Positions 51,260-61,300 of a stretch of DNA of 64,000 nt are shown piece by piece. Position 1 is the first letter of the stretch. Each line of letters starts with the position of its first letter. The notes under the pieces were generated by a model that worked only from the letters and a program-made list of their open reading frames with translations, searched no databases and had not been told where the DNA came from. Position numbers and translations under genes: made by a program. The stretch is from assembly GCF_900090285.1 (NCBI RefSeq), contig NZ_LT607754.1, forward strand, positions 868,001 through 932,000, read 5' to 3'. This DNA comes from Micromonospora inositola. Its GTDB lineage: Bacteria > Actinomycetota > Actinomycetes > Mycobacteriales > Micromonosporaceae.

Positions 51260-51949
51260 ATGGCCGACAACATTGCCCGGGTTTTCGCCGACGCGATCGC
51301 GACCGACCCGACCCGCCCCCTGCTGACCTGGTATGACGACGCGACCGGCGAGCGGACCGAGCTTTCCGGCGCGACGCTCGCGAACTGGGTGGCCAAGACG
51401 GCCAACCTGCTCGTCGACGAGGCGGCCCTCGCCCCCGGCGACACGGCCGCGGTGCTGCTGTCGCCGCACTGGCAGACCGCCGCGGTGCTGCTCGGCTGCT
51501 GGTCGGCGAAGCTGACGGTGGTCGACGCGCCGGGTGACGTGGACGTGCTCTTCGCGGCGGCGGACCGGGCCGCCGAGGCGGAGGCCTGGTCGGCCGGCGA
51601 ACGGTACGCCCTCGCGCTCGCCCCGTTCGCCGCCCCGCTGCGTCAGGTACCGCCCGGCTTCGTCGACTACGTCGTCGAGGTACGCGGCCACGGCGACCAC
51701 TTCAGCCCGTACCCGGGCGGTGGCGACACGGACGCGGACCTGCTGGCCCGCGCGGCCGAGCGGGCAACGGAACTCTGCCTCGCCGCCGGCGACCGCGTCC
51801 TGATCGACGCGGCCCGCCACCCGGACCCGGTCGACTGGCTCCTCGCCCCGCTGACGGCGGGCGCGAGCATCGTCCTCTGCGGCAACCTCGACCTCGCCAG
51901 CGTCGACTCCCGCGCCGCGTCCGAAAAGGTCACCCGCACCCTGACCTGA
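51260..51949 (+). CDS. TIGR03089 family protein
   Basis: A 229-residue protein of the actinobacterial TIGR03089 family, related to the N-terminal part of AMP-binding acyl-CoA synthetases. It has YDDATGERTELSGATLANWV, VKTANLLVDEAALAPGDTA, VLLSPHWQTAAVLLGCW and YVVEVRGHGDHFSPY. The AMP-forming motif SSGTTGxPK and the C-terminal lysine domain are missing, so it should not activate acids itself. The family is usually found next to LytR/CpsA-type and rhamnosyl/mannosyl genes. It is convergent with acetoacetyl-CoA synthetase, only 11 bases apart. Confidence 0.85.
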   Translation: MADNIARVFADAIATDPTRPLLTWYDDATGERTELSGATLANWVAKTANLLVDEAALAPGDTAAVLLSPHWQTAAVLLGCWSAKLTVVDAPGDVDVLFAAADRAAEAEAWSAGERYALALAPFAAPLRQVPPGFVDYVVEVRGHGDHFSPYPGGGDTDADLLARAAERATELCLAAGDRVLIDAARHPDPVDWLLAPLTAGASIVLCGNLDLASVDSRAASEKVTRTLT

Positions 51950-51960
51950 CCCACCCCCGG

Positions 51961-53949
51961 TCAGGCCGGGGTGGAGTCCTCCGAGGTGGCGCGGCGCTGG
52001 GCGAAGGCGGCGAAGGCCGTGAGGGATTCCGGGTTGGCCAGGGCGCCCTTGGCGGCGGCGTTGTCGACCGGGGTGCCGGTGAGGATCTTCTTGACCGGGA
52101 CCTCGAGCTTCTTCGCGGACAGGGTGCGGGGGACGGCGCGGACCTGGTGGATCTCGTCGGGGACGTGCCGGGGCGACAGGGCGGTCCGCAGCTCGCGGCA
52201 GATCTTCTTCCGCAGCGCGTCGTCCAGTTCCAGGCCCTCGGCCAGCACCACGAAGAGCAGCAGCTCCCCCGCGCCGCCCTGGTCGTCCTCCAGGTGCACC
52301 ACCACCGAGTCGACGACCTCGTCCAGCCCCTCCACGACGGAGTAGAACTCCGCGGTGCCCAGCCGTACGCCGCCGCGGTTGAGGGTGGCGTCGGAGCGGC
52401 CGGTGATCACGCAGCCGCCGCGCTCGTTGATCGTGATCCAGTCCCCGTGCCGCCAGACGCCCGGATAGACCTCGAAGTACGCCTCCCGGTAGCGGACGCC
52501 GTCCGGGTCGTTCCAGAAACCCACCGGCATGCTCGGCATCGGCGCGGTGATCACCAGCTCGCCGAGCTCCCCGATGACCGGGGTGCCGTCGGCCGACCGG
52601 GCCTCCACCTTCGCTCCGAGCGCCCGGCAGGTGATCTCCCCGGCGTGCACCGCCAGCAGCGGCACCCCGCCGACGAAGCCGGTGCAGACGTCCGTGCCAC
52701 CGGAGAGGGACTGCAACTGGAGGCGGTCGCCGACGTTGTCGTACACCCAGGTGAAGCCCTCGGCGGGCAGCGGCGCGCCGGTCGAGCCGACGCCGCGCAG
52801 CGCGGAGAGGTCGGCGATCTCGCTCGGCACCAGCCCGGCCTTGCGGCAGGCGAGCAGAAACGGCGCCGAGGTGCCGAAGTACGTGGTGCCGGTCTCCGCG
52901 GCCAGCCGCCACAGCGCGCCCAGGTCGGGGTGGCCCGGGTTGCCGTCGAAGAGCACGATGGTCGCGCCCACCGCCGGCCCGGAGACCAGGAAGTTCCACA
53001 TCATCCAGCCGGTGGTGGTGAACCAGAAGAACCGGTCCGCCGGGCCCAGGTCGTGGTGCAGGGCGAGCATCTTCAGGTGCTCCAGCAGGATGCCCCCGTG
53101 ACCGTGCACGATCGGCTTGGGCAGCCCGGTGGTGCCGGAGGAGTAGAGCACGTAGAGCGGGTGGTCGAACGGCACCGGGGTGAAGACCAGCGGCTCGTCG
53201 GTCGGCGCGGCCAGCTCGGTCCAGGAGAGCGCGCCCTCCGGCGGCGCGCCGGCCGGGTCGAGGTACGCGATGCCGACGGTGTGCGCCAGCGACGGCAGGG
53301 CGGCCCGGACCGCGGCCACCTCGCCGCGCCGGTCCACCGGCTTGTCGCCGTACCGGTAGCCGTCGACCGCGACCAGCACCTTCGGCTCGATCTGCTGCCA
53401 GCGGTCGGTGACGCTGCGGGTGCCGAACTCCGGCGCGCAGGAGGAGAAGATCGCGCCGAGGCTGGCGGTGGCCAGCAGCAGCACGTACGTCTCGGGGATG
53501 TTCGGCGCGTACGCCGCGACCCGGTCACCGGGGCCGACGCCGAGCCGACGCAGCCCGGCCGACACCCGGCGGACCTGCTCGCGCAGCTCGGCCGCGGTCA
53601 GGGTGACCGGCGGCCGGCTCTGCCCGTGCGCGATCACCACCGGATCGTCGTCGCCCCGGCCGGGCATCCGCAGCACGTTCTCGGCGTAGTTGAGCGTCGC
53701 GCCGGGGAACCAGCGGGTGCCGGGCATCGCCGGATCGGTCAGCGTGGCGGTCGGCGGGGTGTGCGCGACGACGTCTAAGTACTCCCAGATCGACCGCCAG
53801 AACGCGTCGAGGTCGGTGACCGACCACCGCCAGAGCGCGTCGTAGTCGGCGAACTCCAGCCCCCGGTGCTCGGCCAGCCAGCGCAGGTAGTCACCGATCC
53901 GGGACCGCTCGCGCACGTCGGCCGGCGGCGTCCACAGCACGTCACCCAC
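51961..53949 (-). CDS. Acetoacetate--CoA ligase
   Basis: A 662-residue AMP-forming ligase that turns acetoacetate, ATP and CoA into acetoacetyl-CoA. The signature is LYVLYSSGTTGLPKPIVHGH, with WFTTTGWMMWNFLVSG (acetoacetyl-CoA synthetase type), LNRGGVRLGTAEFYSVVEGL and the adenylate-forming C-terminal lysine in PRTLSAKKLEVPVKKILTG. The N-terminal ACS-like cap includes WFPGATLNYAENVL. GTG at 53949 with GGAG/GGTGGAG upstream. Length is normal. It is likely for ketone body or leucine breakdown; neighbours (thioesterase, acyl-CoA dehydrogenase) are also acyl-CoA enzymes. Confidence 0.9.
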   Translation of the reverse strand: MGDVLWTPPADVRERSRIGDYLRWLAEHRGLEFADYDALWRWSVTDLDAFWRSIWEYLDVVAHTPPTATLTDPAMPGTRWFPGATLNYAENVLRMPGRGDDDPVVIAHGQSRPPVTLTAAELREQVRRVSAGLRRLGVGPGDRVAAYAPNIPETYVLLLATASLGAIFSSCAPEFGTRSVTDRWQQIEPKVLVAVDGYRYGDKPVDRRGEVAAVRAALPSLAHTVGIAYLDPAGAPPEGALSWTELAAPTDEPLVFTPVPFDHPLYVLYSSGTTGLPKPIVHGHGGILLEHLKMLALHHDLGPADRFFWFTTTGWMMWNFLVSGPAVGATIVLFDGNPGHPDLGALWRLAAETGTTYFGTSAPFLLACRKAGLVPSEIADLSALRGVGSTGAPLPAEGFTWVYDNVGDRLQLQSLSGGTDVCTGFVGGVPLLAVHAGEITCRALGAKVEARSADGTPVIGELGELVITAPMPSMPVGFWNDPDGVRYREAYFEVYPGVWRHGDWITINERGGCVITGRSDATLNRGGVRLGTAEFYSVVEGLDEVVDSVVVHLEDDQGGAGELLLFVVLAEGLELDDALRKKICRELRTALSPRHVPDEIHQVRAVPRTLSAKKLEVPVKKILTGTPVDNAAAKGALANPESLTAFAAFAQRRATSEDSTPA

Positions 53950-54098
53950 TGCTCCACCCTCCCTGCGGCCCGCACGACACTGTGACATGGGCCGTGCCGC
54001 CATCTTGCCCTACCTCGCAGCGCCATTCTCCGCACCGGGTGCCGCCCAGGGGGCGTGGCCGGCCCACACGCCCGGCCCGGCGGGTATGTGGACCGGCG

Positions 54099-54617
54099 TC
54101 AGCCGGCGCGGTGGGCCTGGATCGCCCGGCGCTTGGCCAGCCGGTGCGCCCGGCGGATCTCCGCCTCCCGGAACCGCCGCTCGTCCTCCGGGGTCTCCGG
54201 CAGCACCGGCCGGACCGCCCGCGGCGCGCCGCCCACGTCCACCCCCACGAAGACCAGGTACGCGGTGGCCACCCGGACCGGCTCGTCCTCGGCCGAGTCC
54301 CAGCGCTCGGCGACCACCCGCACGCCCACCTCCATCGAGGTGTTGCCGGTCCAGTTCACCTGGGCGTGGGCGTGCACCAGGTCGCCCACCCGGACCGGCT
54401 CGGAGAAGACGATCTCGTCGATCGAGGCGGTGACCGCGGTGCCGCCGCTGTGCCGCGCCGCGGCCGCCCCGGCCACGTCGTCGACGAACTTCATCAGTAC
54501 CCCACCGTGCACGGTCCCGTACAGATTGACATCGACCGCGGTCATGATACGGCTGAGCGTGACCCGGGAGTACGACGTCGGCTTGCCCATCGGCACGGTG
54601 GAGGGATGATCTGTCAT
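54099..54617 (-). CDS. Acyl-CoA thioesterase (YciA/hot-dog family)
   Basis: A 172-residue hot-dog-fold thioesterase. VDVNLYGTVHGGVLMKFVDD carries the conserved Asn/His-Gly-Gly and Asp of the YciA-type active site, followed by ASIDEIVFSEPVRVGDLV and HAHAQVNWTGNTSMEVGVRV. It hydrolyses acyl-CoA to free acid and CoA; chain length is not readable from sequence. A basic tail (RREAEIRRAHRLAKRR-like) follows. It is divergent from the small membrane protein, with 23 bases between starts. Confidence 0.9.
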   Translation of the reverse strand: MTDHPSTVPMGKPTSYSRVTLSRIMTAVDVNLYGTVHGGVLMKFVDDVAGAAAARHSGGTAVTASIDEIVFSEPVRVGDLVHAHAQVNWTGNTSMEVGVRVVAERWDSAEDEPVRVATAYLVFVGVDVGGAPRAVRPVLPETPEDERRFREAEIRRAHRLAKRRAIQAHRAG

Positions 54618-54640
54618 GCCGAAAACGGTACGGTGCGCGG

Positions 54641-55294
54641 ATGCGACATCTCTGGAGCTTCCTCGCCGGGTTGGTGGTGGCGCCCGTCACCTGGGTGCTC
54701 GTCACGCTCGGTCAGGACGGGTCTGGACGTACCGTGCACCGCTGGGTGGAGATCGGTACGTACAGCACGCCCAACCTGATCGAGCCGGCCGTCTACCTCG
54801 GCGTCGCCGGCATCCTGCTCGGCCTGCTCGGCACGCTGCGCTTCTCGCCGCTCGGCGCGCTCGTCGCCGGGCTGCTGCTGATCACCCCGTACGTCGGGAT
54901 GTTCATCGCGCCGTTCACCGTCCGTGGCTGGATCCCCGATGCCTGGAAGGTGCTCGGGGACCCCCTGCCGCTGCAACAGCCGGTGGAGAACGGCACGGTG
55001 TTCCTGATCGGCGTGCTGCTGCTGATGGCGGCCTTCAGCGCGCAGCGCTGGCGGCAGTGGCCGGCAACGCCCGCGACCGAGGCGGAGCTGACCTCGGCCG
55101 CCAAGCCGGCCGAGAGCACCTTCGCGCTCAGCGACTGGCCGCCGTCCGGCGCCCGGGACACCACCCCGCCCACCCTCGGCTATCCCGACCCGACCCCCAC
55201 CGAACCGCTGCCCCGCCGGAGCACCGGCGAGTCGCCGTGGTCCGCGCCACCGCGCGCCACCACCCGACCGGAGGGCACGACCGAGATCCGCTGA
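54641..55294 (+). CDS. Small four-helix membrane protein with disordered tail
   Basis: A 217-residue membrane protein. Hydrophobic segments are LWSFLAGLVVAPVTWVLVTL, VYLGVAGILLGLLGTLRF, LGALVAGLLLITPYVGMFIA and VFLIGVLLLMAAFSAQRW, followed by an 85-residue Pro/Thr/Arg-rich cytoplasmic tail. The extracellular loop EIGTYSTPNLIEP is a conserved-looking feature. No family with known function recognised. It is divergent from the thioesterase, and a strong stem-loop follows it. Confidence 0.7.
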   Translation: MRHLWSFLAGLVVAPVTWVLVTLGQDGSGRTVHRWVEIGTYSTPNLIEPAVYLGVAGILLGLLGTLRFSPLGALVAGLLLITPYVGMFIAPFTVRGWIPDAWKVLGDPLPLQQPVENGTVFLIGVLLLMAAFSAQRWRQWPATPATEAELTSAAKPAESTFALSDWPPSGARDTTPPTLGYPDPTPTEPLPRRSTGESPWSAPPRATTRPEGTTEIR

Positions 55295-55299
55295 CCGTC

Positions 55300-55330
55300 G
55301 CGGGCGGGCCGGTGTCCCCGGCCCGCCCGC
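55300..55330. terminator. Bidirectional stem-loop between convergent genes
   Basis: A perfect 13-bp stem (GCGGGCGGGCCGG, 55300-55312; CCGGCCCGCCCGC, 55318-55330) with a 5-base loop. It starts 6 bases after the membrane-protein stop and ends 19 bases before the acyl-CoA dehydrogenase stop, so it serves both transcripts. Confidence 0.75.
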
Positions 55331-55348
55331 CCTAACGGTTCCGCCCGG

Positions 55349-56512
55349 TCAGCCCTTGAGCAGCTGGCGGGCCATGACGATGCGCTGCACCTGGTTGGTG
55401 CCCTCGTAGATCTGGGTGATCTTGGCGTCCCGCATCATCCGCTCGACCGGGTAGTCGCGGGTGTAGCCGTAGCCGCCGAGCAGCTGCACCGCGTCGGTGG
55501 TGATCTCCATCGCGGCGTCCGAGGCGAAGCACTTCGCGGCCGCGCCGAAGTAGGTCAGGTCCGCGTCACCGCGCTCGGACTTGCCGGCCGCCGTGTAGGT
55601 GAGCTGCCGGGCCGCCTCCAGCTTCATGCCCATGTCGGCGAGCATGAACTGGATGCCCTGGAACTCGGCGATCGCCTTGCCGAACTGCTTGCGCTCGCTC
55701 ACGTACCCCTTGGCGTAGTCCAGCGCGCCCTGCGCGATGCCGACCGCCTGGGCGGCGATGGTGACCCGGGTGTGGTCCAGGGTCTTCATCGCGGTCGCGA
55801 AGCCGGTGCCCTCGGCGCCGATCATCCGGTCCGCCGGGATCCGGACGTTGTCCAGGTAGACCTCGCGCGTCGGGGAGCCCTTGATGCCCAGCTTCTTCTC
55901 CGGCGCGCCGAAGCTGACCCCGGCGTCGGACTTCTCCACCACGAAGGCGGAGATGCCCCGGGAGCGGGCTGTGGGATCGGTCACAGCGAAGACCGTGTAG
56001 TACTCGGAGACCCCGGCGTTGGTGATCCATCGCTTCACGCCGTTGAGCACCCAGTGGTCACCGTCACGCACCGCGCGGGTCGTCATCGAGGCGGCGTCGC
56101 TGCCCGCCTCCGGCTCGGAGAGGCAGTACGAGAACATCGCGTCCCCGGCCGCGACCGGGGTCAGGTACTTCCGCTTGAGCTCCTCCGAGCCCGCCAGGAT
56201 CAGCGGCATCGTGCCCAGCTTGTTGACCGCCGGGATCAGCGAGGACGAGGCGCAGGCCCGGGCCACCTCCTCGATCACGATGGCCGTCGCCAGCGCGTCC
56301 GCGCCGGCGCCGCCGTACTCGACGGGGATGTGCGGGGCGTGGAAGTCGGCGGCCCGCAGGGCGTCGTACGACGCCTTGGGGAACTCACCGGTCTCATCCG
56401 CCTCAGCCGCGTGCGGGGCCACCTTGGCCGCACAGACCTCACGGACCGCCTCCCGGATCGCCTCGTGCTCCTCCGGCAACCGGTAGACGTCGAACGACTG
56501 CTCTGCGGCCAT
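55349..56512 (-). CDS. Acyl-CoA dehydrogenase
   Basis: A 387-residue FAD enzyme that oxidises acyl-CoA to enoyl-CoA. Motifs are YCLSEPEAGSDAASMTTRAV (FAD/substrate contact), WITNAGVSEYYTVFAV, LGIKGSPTREVYLDNVRIP and the C-terminal catalytic base E370 in QIYEGTNQVQRIVMARQLL. The position of the Glu fits short/medium or branched-chain enzymes rather than isovaleryl/long-chain types, which place it elsewhere. It is divergent from UDP-glucose dehydrogenase; 240 bases between hold promoters and no gene. Confidence 0.92.
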   Translation of the reverse strand: MAAEQSFDVYRLPEEHEAIREAVREVCAAKVAPHAAEADETGEFPKASYDALRAADFHAPHIPVEYGGAGADALATAIVIEEVARACASSSLIPAVNKLGTMPLILAGSEELKRKYLTPVAAGDAMFSYCLSEPEAGSDAASMTTRAVRDGDHWVLNGVKRWITNAGVSEYYTVFAVTDPTARSRGISAFVVEKSDAGVSFGAPEKKLGIKGSPTREVYLDNVRIPADRMIGAEGTGFATAMKTLDHTRVTIAAQAVGIAQGALDYAKGYVSERKQFGKAIAEFQGIQFMLADMGMKLEAARQLTYTAAGKSERGDADLTYFGAAAKCFASDAAMEITTDAVQLLGGYGYTRDYPVERMMRDAKITQIYEGTNQVQRIVMARQLLKG

Positions 56513-56755
56513 GTTGGCCCCTCCCCTTCACCGCTATCATGCCCAGTCTGTAGCGCCACCTGAGAACCGCCGACCGCGCAGAGTGAAGGATAGCGACCGG
56601 GGTTCTGGTGCTCCTTACCGCCGCGTAGGCTCGTGCGTGACAGGCGTCGACGCCGACCGGCAGCCGCAGAACGTCCCCCCAACCGGTGCCCGGCCAGGCG
56701 CCGCAGCTGAACGCGACGCAAGGAAGCGCCGCCAGTGCGAGCGGAGAAGACAGGC

Positions 56756-58183
56756 GTGACGATCCCGTACCCGAACACCCAGCCGGTGCCGGCCATCGCC
56801 GCGGTGACCCCGCCCTCCGGCGCCGCCCGGCCCCGGGTGACCTTCCTCGGCACCGGCTACCTCGGTGCGACGTACGCCATCTGCTACGCGGAGCTCGGCT
56901 ACGAGGTGCTCGGTTACGACGTCGACGCCGACAAGATCGCCAAGCTGAACGCCGGCGAGGTGCCGATCCACGAGCCGGGCCTGGACGAGCTGCTCCGGCG
57001 CAACCTGGCCGCCGGCCGGCTGCGGTTCAGCACCGACATCGCGGAGACCGCCGAGTTCGGCGACGTGCACTTCATCTGCGTGGGCACCCCCCAGCGCGCC
57101 GACGGCATGGGCGCCGACCTGTCGTACGTCGAGGCATCGGTGACCAGCCTGGCCCAGCACCTGACCCGCAAGGCGCTGATCGTCGGCAAGTCCACCGTCC
57201 CGGTCGGCACCGCCGAGTGGGTCGAGCAGCTGGTCGGCAAGCACACCCCCGCCGACCTCGGCGTCGAGGTGGCGTGGAGCCCCGAGTTCCTCCAGGAGGG
57301 CTTCGCCGTCGACGACGTGCTGCGCCCCAACCGGATCGTGGTCGGCGTCAAGAGCGAGTGGGCCAACGGCATGCTCTACGCCGCCCACAAGGGCGTCTTC
57401 GACCTGGCCGCCACCGAGGACCGCGAGGTCCCCCTGGTGGTCACCGACTTCGCCACCGCCGAGCTGGTCAAGGTCGCCGCGAACGCCTTCCTCGCCACCA
57501 AGATCTCCTTCATCAACGCGATGGCCGAGGTCTGCGAGGCCGCCGGCGGCGACGTCACCCAGCTGGCCCGCTCGATCGGGTACGACCCCCGGATCGGCAA
57601 CCGCTTCCTCCAGGCCGGTCTGGGCTTCGGCGGCGCCTGCCTGCCCAAGGACATCCGGGCCTTCCAGGCCCGCGCCCAGGAGCTCGGCGCCGGCGAGGCG
57701 CTGCGCTTCCTGCACGAGGTCGACCTGATCAACCTGCGCCGCCGGACCCGCGTCGTCCAGCTCGCCGCCGAGCTGCTCGGCCGCCGCTCCGGCCCGGCCG
57801 GGCCGGACCTCTCCGGCACCCGGATCGCCGTGCTCGGCGCCACCTTCAAGCCGAACACCGACGACGTCCGGGACGCCCCGGCCCTCGCGGTCGCCTCGCT
57901 GCTCGGCAAGGCCGGGGCCGACGTGCACGTCTTCGACCCGCAGGGCACCGAGAACGCCCGCCGGGCGGTGCCCGAGCTGACCTACGAGGAGACCGTGACC
58001 GACGCCGTCAGCGGCGCCGACCTGGTCTGCGTGCTCACCGAGTGGGCCGAGTTCCGCAACGCGGACCCGGTCGCCCTGGGCGAGCTGGTGCAGGGCCGGC
58101 GAGTCGTCGACGGGCGCAACTGCCTCGACTCCACACTCTGGACCCAGGCGGGTTGGGAGTACCGCGGCATGGGCCGCCCCTGA
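56756..58183 (+). CDS. ugd: UDP-glucose 6-dehydrogenase
   Basis: A 475-residue NAD-dependent dehydrogenase that oxidises UDP-glucose to UDP-glucuronate. The Rossmann start is VTFLGTGYLGATYAICYAEL, then KLNAGEVPIHEPGLDELL, VGKSTVPVGTAEWVEQL, SPEFLQEGFAV and the catalytic C295 in LGFGGACLPKDIRAF. The C-terminal domain includes LGATFKPNTDDVRDAPALAV. GTG 56756 is chosen as start; a GTG 21 bases upstream also has an acceptable RBS. UDP-glucuronate feeds envelope polysaccharides, in line with manC and the glycosyltransferase. A textbook terminator follows. Confidence 0.93.
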   Translation: MTIPYPNTQPVPAIAAVTPPSGAARPRVTFLGTGYLGATYAICYAELGYEVLGYDVDADKIAKLNAGEVPIHEPGLDELLRRNLAAGRLRFSTDIAETAEFGDVHFICVGTPQRADGMGADLSYVEASVTSLAQHLTRKALIVGKSTVPVGTAEWVEQLVGKHTPADLGVEVAWSPEFLQEGFAVDDVLRPNRIVVGVKSEWANGMLYAAHKGVFDLAATEDREVPLVVTDFATAELVKVAANAFLATKISFINAMAEVCEAAGGDVTQLARSIGYDPRIGNRFLQAGLGFGGACLPKDIRAFQARAQELGAGEALRFLHEVDLINLRRRTRVVQLAAELLGRRSGPAGPDLSGTRIAVLGATFKPNTDDVRDAPALAVASLLGKAGADVHVFDPQGTENARRAVPELTYEETVTDAVSGADLVCVLTEWAEFRNADPVALGELVQGRRVVDGRNCLDSTLWTQAGWEYRGMGRP

Positions 58184-58200
58184 CCCCGGCCCGACGCGTA

Positions 58201-58242
58201 CGGCCGGCCGTGGAGCTGCTCCACGGCCGGCCGCTTCTTTTT
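58201..58242 (+). terminator. Rho-independent terminator of ugd
   Basis: A 15-bp GC-rich stem (58201-58215 with 58219-58233) has a 3-base loop and is followed by CTTCTTTTT (58234-58242). It is the only classic stem plus U-tract seen in the window and ends ugd transcription. Confidence 0.92.
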
Positions 58243-58343
58243 GTTGCCCCGAACCGGCCGGCAACTGTCGAAATCCGCGCCCGGTCAGGGCATGCTGCGA
58301 CAGTGGAGGTCCACAGTGCGGGCCGGCCGGACGGAGGGGTGTC

Positions 58344-61300
58344 GTGCAGACCTTCAGGTGCGCCTCGTGCGGTCGGGAGATCAAGCCGGCCGTCATCTGC
58401 CCGCACTGCGGGGCCGACCAGCCACAGTGGGCCGAGCACCTGGCGGAGATCGAGCGTTCGATCGCGGAGATGAAGGCGCGGGACGCCGAGATCGCCCGCG
58501 AACAGCGGCAGATCGCCGCCAAGATGCAGGCCGCCCTCTTCCAGCGGGACATCCTCGCGCACGCCGGCGAGGAACGGATCAAGCAGGCCACCCGGCCCCG
58601 CCGGGTGCTGCGCCGCCGGCCGGGCCGCCGCCCGCCGACGGCCACCACCGGCGCGCCGCCCCGGGTGCCCCGGCAGGGCACGCCGCCACCCGGCCCGGAC
58701 GACCTCCCGCCGCCGCCCCGGTCCACGCCGCAGTGGCTCGACGTGGACGACCCGGAGCACCCGCCGGAGGCCTCCTCCCGCGAGGTGCAGAACATCCCCC
58801 TCGGCCTCGGCGCGCTGCTGCTCGGCGTTGCGGCGGTGGTCTTCGCCGCGGTCGCCACCAGCTCGATGGACGCGCTGGCCCGGCTGGGCGTGCTGCTCGT
58901 CGCGACGGTGCTGATGCTGCTCGCCCCGCCGGTGCTGGCCCGCCGCGGGCTCATCACGACCGCCGAGACGATCGCCGCGGTCGGCCTGCTGCTGGTGCCG
59001 CTGGCCGGGTACGCGCTCTGGGCGGTCGACCGGATCGGCGGCGCCTCGGGCGCGGTCTTCGCCGGGTCGATCTTCCTGGTGACCACCCTGGTCGCCTTCG
59101 GGTACGCCCAGTGGACCGGGCTGCGTGCGCCGCGCTTCGCCACCGTGCTCGCCGCCCAGCCGGTGCTGCCGCTGCTGGCGTACGACCGGATCATCGGGCC
59201 GGCCGGCTGGGCGCTGGTGCTGACCGTGGTCGCCGTCGTCGACCTCGCGCTGGCCCGCTCGGCGGTGGTGGTCGAGCGACCGGTCCGGCGCGACCTGCCC
59301 ACCCCACCCGCCACGGCACCCGCCCGGGAGCGGGCCGCCGCGGGTCGCCCGGAGACGGACCCCGAGGAGTCCGCTGAGGTGCTCGGCGCGGAAGAGTCCG
59401 CCGCCCCGGCGCCCGGACCGGCCCGGCCGGTGCCCTGGCTGGGCGAGCTGACCTGGGTGCTGCACGGCGCGGCGGTCGCGGTCGCCCTGGCGTACGCGGT
59501 CACCGCGCTGCTGCGCGCCGACACGGTGCCGGTCGCCACCGGCGCGGGCGTGGTGCTGCTGCTCGCCGCGCTGGTGGGGCTGGCCGGGACGCTGGTGCTG
59601 CGTCGGCCGCCGCTGCCCGACGTCGGCGCCGGCATCGTCACCCTCGCGGTGATCGGCGCGCTGGGCCGGATCGCCTCGGTCGCCTTCCCCGGCCGGTCGT
59701 TGCTGCTCATCGCGGCGGTGATCACGATCACCGGGCTGGCCGTACGGGCCGTACCGGAGGCGGCCCGACGTGGACCGCAGCTCGCCTCGGCCGTGGCCCT
59801 GACGGTCAGCGGCCTGGTGGTGGCCGGTGGCGCGCTGCGGGCCGGGCTGGCGCCGGTCCGGGCGGCGATGCCCGCCTGGGCGGCAGACCTGGACCGGTGG
59901 CGGGCCACGCTGGCGGCGGCGGTCGGCCCGACCGGCTGGCAGCTCGCCGCGAGCGCCTTCCTGCTGACCGTCGCCGCGGTGGTCGCCCTGCCACCGGAGA
60001 TCCGGCGCGAGTTCGCGGTGCTCGGGGCGGCGCTGACCGCGCTCGCCGTACCGGCTTCCCTCGGACTGGGCTGGACGACCGCCCCCTGGCCGATGCTGCT
60101 CGCCGCGGTGGGCATCGGCGTGCTGGGGCTCGCCGCGGAGAGCGCCCGGTCCGCCGTGGTGCACGCGGTCACCGCGACCGGGTTGGGCCTGTTCGGTGCC
60201 GGGGCGGCGCTCTCCCGCCCGGCGCTGACCGCCGCCGCGCTGACCACCCTCTTCCTGGCCGGCGCGCTGGTCTCGCTCGCCCCCCGGATCCGGATCGCCC
60301 CGGCCGCGGCGGACACGGTCTCCGGCTGGGCCGCCGGCGGGGCGGCGTTCGCGCTGCCGGGAGCGGTGGCCGCGTTCGTCACCGCCACGGTGCCCACCGA
60401 CCCGACCCCCACCCCGGCGAGTCTGCGCGAGGTCACCGTCCCGGTGCTCGCGGCGAGCTTCCTCGGCGTCTGCGTCACCCTCGGCTACGCCGCCATCCGC
60501 CAGGTGGCGCAGCGGCACCTCAGCCTGCCGCACGCCGTGGGCACCGGGCTCGGCGCGCTGGCGGTCGCCGCGGCCGCGTTCGGCGCTCCCGGCACGACCA
60601 GCGCCGACGCCTGGGTGGGCTCGTTGCTGCTCGTCGCCGCGGTGCTGCTCTTCCTCGCCCCGTCCATCGACCGGGGTCGCCGCCCCGACCTCTCGCTGGA
60701 CGGGTCCGACCTGGCCGCCGCCGCGACCACTGTGGCGCTGATCGCCACCCTGGCCCGGATCGCCGCCGTGCTCGCGCCCGGTGGGCAGCTCGTGGTGGCG
60801 GCCGCGCTGGTGCTGATGGTCGCCGTCGCGGCGCGGGCGATGCCCGAGGAGTGGCGGCGGGGACCGGTCCTCGGCATCACGGTCGGTGGCACGCTCATCG
60901 GCCTGATCGCCGGCTGGACGGCGTTGCGCGGCGGGGTGGGCGTGCTGGCCACCCCGGGTCCGATCTGGGCCGGCGACCTGACCGGCTGGCCGGCCGCGCC
61001 GACGGGCGGGACGACCTGGCAGGCGCCGGTCGCGCTGGCGCTGCTGGCCGTCGCCGCCGGCATCCTGCTACCGCCGCCGTGGAGATACGACGTGGCGGGG
61101 GTGGCCGTCGTGCTGGCCACCATCGGCACCCCGGCCGCCTTCGACCTGCCCTGGTGGTCGCCGGTGCTGGTGGGCGCCGCGGTCGCCACGGTCTTCGGCA
61201 TGGCGGCGGTCGCGGCGATCGACCCGCGGGCAGCGCTGTCCCGGGCCACCGTGGCCGGGGTGGTCGCCCTGCACGCGGCCGGCGCCGGGCTGGTCCGGCC

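Noticed and set aside
56615..60533. Very long open frames on the minus strand opposite ugd and the large membrane protein
   Set aside because: They are Arg/Pro/Ala/Ser-rich, show no domain, and mirror the G/C third positions of the genes on the plus strand. They are composition artefacts of GC-rich coding DNA.
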